Below are positions 1-4,707 of a stretch of 5,947 bases of DNA, one piece after another. The stretch lies in NCBI GenBank assembly GCA_013815485.1, contig JACDGB010000130.1, positions 1 through 5,947 on the forward strand, given 5' to 3'. The notes beneath the pieces were generated by a model. It did not search any database, had not been told where the DNA came from, and saw only the letters and a list, made by a program, of their open reading frames with translations. Made by a program: the position numbers and the translations under genes. Source of the DNA: Rubrobacter sp. GTDB lineage: Bacteria > Actinomycetota > Rubrobacteria > Rubrobacterales > Rubrobacteraceae. Numbering within the stretch: position 1 is the stretch's first letter; each line of letters starts with the position of its first letter.

Positions 1-357
1 GGCCACCACCGCCAGAAGGCGCGTGACCTCGCTCATCCCCTCCGAAACGCCCCGCAAGAGTTCGTCCACATCGCCCGTGTCCTCCGGAGTCTCGAAGAGG
101 GGCCTCTCCATGGGCTTTCCGACCATCAGAGCGTCCACGTAGTACCGGTAGCCAACGTCCGTCGGCACCCGTCCCGCGGAGGTATGAGGATGGGTCAGAA
201 GTCCGCGCGTCTCAAGGTCGGCCAACTCCGCCCGGATGGTCGAGCTGCTCGCGTCTACCGCCTCAGCCAGAGCGTGGCTGCCCACCGGAGCGCCGGTGGA
301 AATGTACAACTCCAGCGTCTTCAAGAATATCTCGTGTTGTCGTTCTGACAGCATCAT
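1..357 (-). CDS. hrcA: Heat-inducible transcription repressor HrcA, N-terminal part (cut by window edge)
   Basis: HrcA represses class I heat-shock genes (groE, dnaK/grpE operons) by binding the CIRCE inverted repeat, and its folding depends on GroEL. The visible 119 residues are the N-terminal winged-helix DNA-binding domain and the beginning of the next region; the family is usually about 340 residues. Diagnostic motifs are LSERQ at 3-7, STGAPVGSHAL at 20-30, SSSTIRAELADLE at 37-49 and HPHTSAGRVPTDVGYRYYVD at 56-75, the last being the HrcA signature. The usual ATIRNEMA-type stretch reads STIRAELA, so the common Asn is Ala. There are two consecutive ATG codons (357-355 and 354-352) and no good Shine-Dalgarno sequence, so either may be the start. 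It lies 167 bp downstream of lepA on the same strand. No CIRCE consensus (TTAGCACTC-N9-GAGTGCTAA) is visible upstream. Identity is from motifs and gene order; the C-terminal two thirds are outside the window. Confidence 0.93.
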   Translation of the reverse strand, partial: MMLSERQHEIFLKTLELYISTGAPVGSHALAEAVDASSSTIRAELADLETRGLLTHPHTSAGRVPTDVGYRYYVDALMVGKPMERPLFETPEDTGDVDELLRGVSEGMSEVTRLLAVVA

Positions 358-366
358 CAGCCCGTA

Positions 367-372
367 ATTTTA
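367..372 (-). promoter_or_regulatory. Candidate -10 box for hrcA (possible leaderless start)
   Basis: On the minus strand the hexamer TAAAAT matches the -10 consensus at five of six positions and ends nine bases before the first hrcA ATG. A start of transcription at the normal distance would fall almost on the start codon, giving a leaderless or near-leaderless mRNA, which fits the absence of a Shine-Dalgarno sequence. No convincing -35 box is present, so this is a weak call. Confidence 0.25.
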
Positions 373-400
373 CCATGATGGACTGAGTTTCCAGCGTGGT

Positions 401-446
401 ACGGAATCAGGGAGTCGGAAAGAACAATGCGACTCCCTGATGCCGT
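401..446. repeat. Long inverted repeat (hairpin) in the lepA-hrcA spacer
   Basis: The arms 401-417 and 430-446 pair over 17 positions with a single mismatch (405 against 442). The core arms TCAGGGAGTC (407-416) and GACTCCCTGA (431-440) are perfect, and the loop is 12 bases (418-429). The hairpin starts about 80 bases after the lepA stop on the transcribed strand. No T-run follows it in either direction, so it is not a classical intrinsic terminator. The arm sequence and spacing do not match CIRCE. It could be an operator, an attenuating or processing hairpin between lepA and hrcA, a U-tract-less terminator, or a dispersed palindromic element. The structure is directly visible; the role is unknown. 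Confidence 0.8.
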
Positions 447-524
447 TGCTCGAAAAGCGCGTGAGAAGCTCGGATGCTCATGGCGATAGCCAGGAAGGCC
501 CGGCGAAAATTCCGAAACCGTAGT

Positions 525-2303
525 TCAGATGCGAAGGGCCGCGAGGAATGCTTCTTGTGGGATCTCGACGCGGCCTACTTGCTTCATGCGGCGCTTGCCG
601 GCCTTTTGCTGCTCCAGGAGCTTGCGTTTGCGGGAGATGTCGCCGCCGTAGCATTTGGCGGTCACATCCTTGCGGTAGGCCCGCACCGTCTCGCGGGCTA
701 TGACCCGCTTGCCGACAGCCGCCTGTACCGGCACCTCGAAGTTCTGGCGCGGAATGAGTTCTTTCAATTTTTCTACCAGGGCCCGGCCACGAGCATATGA
801 CTTGTCCCTGTGGGCTATGATCGAAAGCGCGTCCACAGGCTCCCCGGAGACGAGCACCTCGACCTTTACGAGGTCAGCCGGCTCGTATTCCTTGCGCTCG
901 TAGTCGTAGGAGGCGTAGCCGCGGGTGCGGCTTTTCAAAGAGTCGAAGAAGTCAGTGATGATCTCGGCCAGCGGCATATCGTAAGTGAGCTGCACGCGCA
1001 GGGTCGAGAGATACTCCATCCCGACCGAGACGGCGCGCTTCTCGTGGCAGAGGCCCATCACCGCGCCGATGTAGTCGTTAGGGGCGATGATCGTCGCCCG
1101 CACCATCGGCTCCCGGATCTCCTGAAACGTCTCCGGCAACTCGCTCGGGTTGGTGATCTCGCGCGTCTCGCCGTCTGTTTCGACCTCGTAGCGCACGCTG
1201 GGGGAAGAGGCGATCAAGTCCAGCCCAGACTCCCGCTCCAGCCGCTCCTGGATGATCTCCATGTGCAACAAACCCAGGAAACCACACCGGAAACCAAACC
1301 CCATCCGCGAGTTCTCCGGCTCGAAGAACAGCGAAGAATCGTTGAGCTGGAGCTTGGACAGCGCATCCCGCAACCGCTCGAAATCGTCCCCATCCGTCGG
1401 ATAAAGCCCCGAGAAGACCGTCGGCAATACCTGCGTATAACCGGGCAATGGCTCGTCCGCCGGGTCCTCCGTCCTCGTGACGGTATCGCCGACGCGAAGC
1501 GCCTCGATGTCCTTGAGGCCGGCGATGACATAGCCAACCTCGCCAGTGCCAAGTACCGGGAGCGCAGTGGGCTTCGGGGAGTAACATCCGACTTCCAGCA
1601 ACTCGAAGTCCTCGTCCGAACCCATCGCCCGCACACTGTCGCCCTTTTTCAGCTCGCCATCGAACAGACGCGCAAGCGAAACGACGCCGCGGTATGGGTC
1701 GTAGTACGAGTCGAAGATGAGGCCCCGCGTCTGGGTTTGTTCCGTCTGGGGGGCGGGGACGCGCTCAACTATGGCGTCGAGGACCTCGGTGACGCCCTCG
1801 CCGGTCTTGGCGGAGATCTTGAGTATGCTCTCCTCCTCCACGCCAAGAAGCTCGACCAGTTCTTCGGTCACGGCGGCTACGTCGGCTATGGGCAGATCTA
1901 TCTTGTTGAGGACGGGGATGATCTCCAAATCGTGCTCCATCGCCAAATACAGATTCGCCAGCGTCTGAGCCTGGATGCCCTGGCTCGCGTCCACCACCAA
2001 CAACGCCCCCTCGCACGCCGCTATAGCCCGCGAGACTTCGTAGGCGAAATCCACATGTCCCGGCGTGTCAATGAGGTTCAAGTTCAACGGGCCGTCGGGG
2101 CGATTGTAGATCAGACGCACGGCCTGAGCCTTGATGGTGATGCCCCGCTCGCGCTCGATGTCCATGGTGTCCAGGATCTGGGCCATCCGCTCCCTTTCGG
2201 GGACGGCGTCGGTAAGGTCCAGCATCCGGTCGGCGAGGGTACTCTTGCCGTGGTCAATATGCGCGATTATGCAGAAGTTGCGCGTGCGTTCGATGATTTC
2301 CAC
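525..2303 (-). CDS. lepA: Elongation factor 4 (LepA), ribosomal back-translocase GTPase
   Basis: EF4/LepA is a translational GTPase related to EF-G. It binds the ribosome, has been linked to back-translocation and to 30S subunit biogenesis, and is often membrane-associated. The 592 residues are close to the usual 600. Visible G-domain motifs are AHIDHGKST at 14-22 (G1), [10 protein letters not shown] at 51-60 (G2), DTPGH at 79-83 (G3), NKID at 133-136 (G4) and SAK at 164-166 (G5). The LepA-specific C-terminal domain is recognisable near the end: [20 protein letters not shown] followed by [16 protein letters not shown]. The start is GTG at 2303-2301, fitting the family N-terminus ([17 protein letters not shown]); only a poor Shine-Dalgarno candidate precedes it. 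The gene diverges from rpsT across 86 bp. It appears complete and intact. The long plus-strand open frame across it (810-2465) is a high-GC shadow. Confidence 0.98.
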   Translation of the reverse strand: MEIIERTRNFCIIAHIDHGKSTLADRMLDLTDAVPERERMAQILDTMDIERERGITIKAQAVRLIYNRPDGPLNLNLIDTPGHVDFAYEVSRAIAACEGALLVVDASQGIQAQTLANLYLAMEHDLEIIPVLNKIDLPIADVAAVTEELVELLGVEEESILKISAKTGEGVTEVLDAIVERVPAPQTEQTQTRGLIFDSYYDPYRGVVSLARLFDGELKKGDSVRAMGSDEDFELLEVGCYSPKPTALPVLGTGEVGYVIAGLKDIEALRVGDTVTRTEDPADEPLPGYTQVLPTVFSGLYPTDGDDFERLRDALSKLQLNDSSLFFEPENSRMGFGFRCGFLGLLHMEIIQERLERESGLDLIASSPSVRYEVETDGETREITNPSELPETFQEIREPMVRATIIAPNDYIGAVMGLCHEKRAVSVGMEYLSTLRVQLTYDMPLAEIITDFFDSLKSRTRGYASYDYERKEYEPADLVKVEVLVSGEPVDALSIIAHRDKSYARGRALVEKLKELIPRQNFEVPVQAAVGKRVIARETVRAYRKDVTAKCYGGDISRKRKLLEQQKAGKRRMKQVGRVEIPQEAFLAALRI

Positions 2304-2309
2304 CGGCGG

Positions 2310-2315
2310 ATTCTA
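2310..2315 (-). promoter_or_regulatory. Candidate -10 box for lepA
   Basis: On the minus strand TAGAAT matches TATAAT at five of six positions and ends six bases before the GTG start of lepA. That would place the transcription start at or near the start codon, a leaderless arrangement common in Actinobacteria. The sequence 17 bases further upstream (CGGGAA) does not resemble a -35 box, so the assignment rests on position and the -10 match only. Confidence 0.25.
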
Positions 2316-2321
2316 ACACCT

Positions 2322-2350
2322 TTGTCCCTTTGTTCCCGATGTGTTACATT
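2322..2350 (+). promoter_or_regulatory. Candidate rpsT promoter
   Basis: TTGTCC (2322-2327) and TACATT (2345-2350) each match the sigma-70-type consensus at four of six positions and are 17 bases apart, the ideal spacing. The implied leader is roughly 33 bases before the GTG start and contains the ribosome binding site. The -10 lies within the spacer of a 7-bp inverted repeat (2335-2357). It shares the 86-bp divergent region with the lepA promoter candidate. Confidence 0.4.
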
Positions 2351-2357
2351 CATCGGG
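2335..2357. repeat. Inverted repeat over the rpsT promoter
   Basis: CCCGATG (2335-2341) and CATCGGG (2351-2357) are perfect 7-bp arms around a 9-base spacer that contains the candidate rpsT -10 box. The dyad is positioned as an operator would be. If transcription starts further upstream than proposed, it would instead form a small hairpin in the S20 leader. No known regulator consensus is recognised. Confidence 0.5.
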
Positions 2358-2374
2358 TTGATCTTTGGCCTTAC

Positions 2375-2381
2375 AGAGGAG
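2375..2381 (+). promoter_or_regulatory. Shine-Dalgarno sequence of rpsT
   Basis: AGAGGAG lies eight bases before the GTG at 2390 and decides the start of rpsT. The open frame extends upstream to 2330, but that extension has no matching ribosome binding site and does not belong to S20. Confidence 0.85.
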
Positions 2382-2389
2382 CAAATAGC

Positions 2390-2650
2390 GTGCCCGCCCC
2401 ATCCAAAAGAGATAAGCAGAGCATCAAGCGAAACGAGCAAAACAAGGCTGCCAGAAGCCGCCTGAACAACCTCTCCAGAAACTTCTACCGGGCGATGGAC
2501 GCCGGTGAGACGGAGAAGGCCCGTGAGATACGGGACCAGTCCCAGAAAGCATTTGACGCCGCCGCAGGCAAAGGGACAATTCACCCCAACAAAGCCTCCC
2601 GCAAGGTCGCCCGCCTCGACAAGGCACTCTCCGGCGCCTCCGAGAACTAG
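2390..2650 (+). CDS. rpsT: 30S ribosomal protein S20
   Basis: S20 is a small primary-binding protein of the 30S subunit that contacts 16S rRNA and aids early assembly. Translation from GTG at 2390 gives 86 residues, the usual family size. The sequence is basic and helical with the expected blocks: PAPSKRDKQSIKRNEQNKAA at 2-21, a central NLSRNFYRAMDAGETEKARE-like helix, and the C-terminal signature KGTIHPNKASRKVARLDKAL at about 61-80. The GTG is chosen over the upstream ATG (2330) because it gives the family N-terminus and has a strong Shine-Dalgarno sequence. rpsT faces the opposite way to its neighbours, as also known in Bacillus next to holA (yqeN). In E. coli S20 controls its own translation; nothing here shows whether that applies. 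Confidence 0.97.
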   Translation: MPAPSKRDKQSIKRNEQNKAARSRLNNLSRNFYRAMDAGETEKAREIRDQSQKAFDAAAGKGTIHPNKASRKVARLDKALSGASEN

Positions 2651-2651
2651 C

Positions 2652-3581
2652 CTAACCCGAAACCCTGGATAGATCCATCACGGCGAGTTCCATCTGGAGC
2701 TCGTCCCCGAGACCGCTTCCGCCTTTCAGCCCGCTTTCGAGGTTCAATATGGACTCCAGCGCCCGTTCGGTGTCCTCTTCGGTGATCTTGCATCCCGACT
2801 CCTCCAGCTTGCGGGCGACGAACGGTGGGATCTTCAACTCGCTCGCTACCTGACTACGGCCCGCGCCATCCTCGAACATCGCACGGGCGCGGGCGAGTAG
2901 CTGGAACTGGCGGCGGATCATAAACGTCGCCCGCAACGGCGGCTCGCCGTTGGATATGAGGTCTTCCAGCAGCCGCATCGCCGTACCTCGATCACCCGCC
3001 GCCAGCGCGTCCACGAAGGCGAAGATGTTCCCCTGAACGTCCGGTGGACACAACTCCGCGACATCTTCTTTCGTGGCCGGTTGGCCGGAGACGTAGAGAG
3101 AGAGCTTCTCGATTTCACTGGCTGCGCGAGTCTTGTCGCCGGAACAGCGATCCGTCAAATCGCTGGCAACGTCCTCCGGGAGATCGAGGTCCAGCTTCTT
3201 CGCATACCCCACGGCCCACCGAACGAGCGCCTTGCCGGTCGGCTGCTCCAGAGTATGGACCTCGCCAGCCTTCTTTATTGCCGTAAGCAACTTCTCGCGG
3301 GCACCGATCTTCTTGCCGAGCAACACGAGATCCGTCTCAGGCGAAGGGTTCGCCAGATAATCCACGACCTTCACTTTCTGAGCAGCGTTCCAGGCGTCGA
3401 GGTTCCTGACAAGCACAAAAGCCCCACCGCCAAATAGCGAGTATGAATTGCAAGCTGAGACTACCTCTTCGGGGCTGGAACCGGCGGCGTCGTAAGTGTC
3501 GGCCTGGCGGCCCCGGCGCAGTTTCTCCACGCTGCGGGCTTTGCGTTCCTCGTCGTCACCCAGGAGCAAATAGACGGCCAT
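2652..3581 (-). CDS. holA: DNA polymerase III delta subunit (clamp-loader wrench)
   Basis: Delta is the subunit of the clamp loader that opens the beta sliding clamp for loading onto DNA. The 309 residues are slightly shorter than the typical 320-345. Family features are an N-terminal YLLLGDDEERKARSVEKL (4-21), LFGGGAFVLVRNLDAW (49-64), the RAASEIEKLSLY helix (152-163), and FAFVDALAAGDRGTAMRLL (187-205) leading into NGEPPLRATFMIRRQFQLL (211-229) of the C-terminal collar domain. No Walker A is seen, as expected for delta, which does not bind ATP. The ATG at 3581-3579 lies nine bases after the comEC stop, so the two are probably co-transcribed. No strong ribosome binding site is visible. The stop is one base from the stop of convergent rpsT. 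The gene appears intact. Confidence 0.93.
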   Translation of the reverse strand: MAVYLLLGDDEERKARSVEKLRRGRQADTYDAAGSSPEEVVSACNSYSLFGGGAFVLVRNLDAWNAAQKVKVVDYLANPSPETDLVLLGKKIGAREKLLTAIKKAGEVHTLEQPTGKALVRWAVGYAKKLDLDLPEDVASDLTDRCSGDKTRAASEIEKLSLYVSGQPATKEDVAELCPPDVQGNIFAFVDALAAGDRGTAMRLLEDLISNGEPPLRATFMIRRQFQLLARARAMFEDGAGRSQVASELKIPPFVARKLEESGCKITEEDTERALESILNLESGLKGGSGLGDELQMELAVMDLSRVSG

Positions 3582-3590
3582 GAACTTATT

Positions 3591-4265
3591 TTATCCGTTC
3601 GTCGCGCCGACGAGGAGGAGCCAGAAGGCCGTCCATGCGAGGAGGAGCGCGGCCCACATCGGCCAGCGTCCCTCGGGAAAAGCGGTCTCGGCGATGGCGG
3701 CGGGGATACAACCTAGGTAGAAGAACGCGACGAGCAGCGGGGTGATGCCGGGCGTCTTCACGGTGGCGAAGGGCATGGCTGATGCGGCTCGCGCCGTGAG
3801 TTCCAGGATGGTGACGAGGAAGCCGTTGCAGGCGTTTATCGGGTAGGCGAGCAGCGGCGCGATGTTTCCCGCTATCGCGCCGAGTAGACCGAGGGTCAGG
3901 ATGGGGCCGGAGATCGGGACGGCGATGAGGTTGGTGAGGACCCCGATCACGGACACCTCGTCGAATGTCGCGGCGATGATCGGAGTGGTGGCGACCTGGG
4001 CCGCGAGAGAGACGGCGAGCAAGTTGGATACGGTCTCCGGCGGTTTGGCGAGTGGCCGGAAGAGCGTACGTTTCAGGAACGCCTGGATCGGCTTTCGCAA
4101 TAGAAGGATGCCGAAAACGGCGGCCACGGAGAGTTGGAAGCCGGTGCTGTAGACGAGGAGCGGGTTGTATGCCAGGACGGCGGCGAGCACAGCGGTTCTT
4201 ATCCGGGAAACCGTAAACCCCGAGAAACCGGGGTGAATGTGTCGATTATCCACCGGTTTCCACAC
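3591..4265 (-). pseudogene. comEC: 5'-truncated ComEC/Rec2 DNA-uptake channel (C-terminal part of membrane domain)
   Basis: ComEC forms the inner-membrane channel that imports single-stranded DNA during natural transformation. The 224-residue remnant carries the second half of the competence domain: NPLLVYSTGFQLSVAAVFGI (34-53), LLAVSLAAQVATTPIIA (82-98) and NLIAVPISGPILTLGLLG (112-129). It has several hydrophobic membrane segments (about 24-56, 81-100, 104-135, 138-160, 174-192, 202-221). Family members usually exceed 450 residues, with an N-terminal OB-like domain and more membrane helices before this point; all of that is missing. Residues 1 to about 20 do not look like ComEC. The formal GTG start at 4265 lacks a ribosome binding site, and an in-frame TGA at 4275-4277 closes the frame upstream. 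No C-terminal metallo-beta-lactamase domain follows; the stop is nine bases before holA. The remnant is unlikely to form a working channel. Confidence 0.85.
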
Positions 4266-4290
4266 ATTCGTAACTCAAATCACCACAACC
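4200..4290. other. Probable comEC/mobile-element junction with interlocking inverted repeats
   Basis: ComEC resemblance fades at about 4208 and the frame stops at 4277, so the boundary should lie in this stretch. It is dense in short repeats. GAAACCGG (4224-4231) pairs with CCGGTTTC (4253-4260). GAATGTGT (4235-4242) pairs with ACACATTC (4262-4269). ACCCCG (4217-4222) pairs with CGGGGT (4229-4234). GAAACCG also occurs at 4207-4213. The first two pairs interlock in the order A-B-A'-B'. This is compatible with an attachment site or recombinase-binding arm region, but no second att copy or integrase is in the window to test it. Confidence 0.4.
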
Positions 4291-4299
4291 ATAGTATGT

Positions 4300-4328
4300 A
4301 GTATAATCCGTCTTGTAACCGTTCTGAA
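4300..4328 (-). promoter_or_regulatory. Candidate minus-strand promoter reading into the comEC remnant
   Basis: On the minus strand TTCAGA (4328-4323) and TATACT (4305-4300) match the -35 and -10 consensus at four and five of six positions with a 17-base spacer. Transcription would start near 4293 and run into the truncated comEC and possibly holA. It overlaps the plus-strand TATAAT at 4302-4307, so the two would compete. The -35 lies inside the palindrome at 4321-4329. Confidence 0.3.
4302..4307 (+). promoter_or_regulatory. Candidate -10 box for the XRE regulator
   Basis: A perfect TATAAT stands 81 bases before the regulator's start codon, in an AT-richer gap between the divergent genes. 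The 17-base-upstream hexamer (ATCACC) is a poor -35 box, suggesting activator dependence or a different element boundary. A tandem 7-base repeat, TAGTATG-TAGTATA (4292-4305), overlaps it. Confidence 0.4.
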
Positions 4329-4329
4329 C
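4321..4329. promoter_or_regulatory. Candidate operator palindrome for the XRE regulator
   Basis: GTTCTGAAC is a perfect palindrome around a central T. A related half-site, GTTCT, recurs at 4341-4345, exactly 20 bases (two helical turns) after the GTTCT at 4321. The site lies between the putative promoter and the regulator gene, where an autoregulating XRE repressor would be expected to bind. The link to the regulator is inference from position only. Confidence 0.25.
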
Positions 4330-4375
4330 AAGGACGCATAGTTCTAGTCGGGACCATAGATATTCCGATGTGGAT

Positions 4376-4382
4376 AGGAGGT
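4376..4382 (+). promoter_or_regulatory. Shine-Dalgarno sequence of the XRE regulator
   Basis: AGGAGGT (continuing as AGGAGGTGA) is an ideal anti-16S match seven bases before ATG 4389, counting from the end of AGGAGG. It fixes the start at 4389 rather than the upstream in-frame ATG at 4368, which would place this site inside the gene. Confidence 0.85.
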
Positions 4383-4388
4383 GAGGCC

Positions 4389-4643
4389 ATGAGGATAGAA
4401 CGATTGGCAAGTGTACGCAGGGACCGGGGGCTAACCCAAGCCCAACTAGCCGAGCGGCTGGGGATGCAGCAGCCCCGGATCAGCAACATGGAGACGGGGC
4501 TGTCTATATCGCGCACGCTGGCGGAACGTATCGCGGCGGAACTGCTGTGTTCTGTGGAGGACATAAAGACTCCCACGGAACCTACCGTCACCTTTAAGGT
4601 CAGCGAGCTACCGCCCCAAGTCTTGGCTCTGCTGAAGAAGTAG
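4389..4643 (+). CDS. Small XRE/Cro-type helix-turn-helix transcriptional regulator
   Basis: The 84-residue protein is little more than one Cro/C1-type HTH domain. The HTH runs over about residues 3-57: RLASVRRDRGLTQAQLAERL (5-24), then GMQQPRISNMETGLSISRTL (25-44), where the recognition helix is around QQPRISNMETG, and AERIAAELLCSVEDIK (45-60). The TQAQLAERLGMQQPRISNME core is typical of XRE repressors and of antitoxins. The tail from about 61 (PTEPTVTFKVSELPPQVLAL) is short and of no recognised domain. It has an ideal ribosome binding site and lies 64 bases before the ATPase gene on the same strand, so both probably form one transcript. Likely role: repressor or switch regulator of the element. 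An antitoxin role is less likely because no toxin-sized partner adjoins it; the specific target cannot be known from sequence. Confidence 0.88.
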   Translation: MRIERLASVRRDRGLTQAQLAERLGMQQPRISNMETGLSISRTLAERIAAELLCSVEDIKTPTEPTVTFKVSELPPQVLALLKK

Positions 4644-4707
4644 CCCACAAATGACGAGAGGCCCGTCCAGTTTGGCGACCGGGAACGGACCTCAAGAAAG
4701 GTTGGAT

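Noticed and set aside
401..446. Hairpin as CIRCE or as a classical intrinsic terminator
   Set aside because: The arms do not match TTAGCACTC/GAGTGCTAA, the core spacer is 14 rather than 9 bases, and no T-run follows on either strand.
407..481. 24-codon minus-strand frame in the lepA-hrcA spacer, beginning MSIRASHALF
   Set aside because: Its second half is simply the hairpin arms, it has no clear ribosome binding site, and no family is recognised; it cannot be supported as a gene.
810..2465. 551-codon plus-strand open frame opposite lepA
   Set aside because: It lies antisense to the unmistakable lepA gene and has the low-complexity Arg/Leu/Val-rich look of a high-GC shadow frame; no family motif is seen.
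4199..4330. tRNA gene as integration target at the junction
   Set aside because: No cloverleaf, T-loop GTTCRANNC signature or acceptor stem could be found in this stretch on either strand.
4368..4388. Upstream ATG start for the XRE regulator
   Set aside because: It would put the ideal AGGAGGTGA Shine-Dalgarno sequence inside the gene, and the added residues are not part of the HTH domain.
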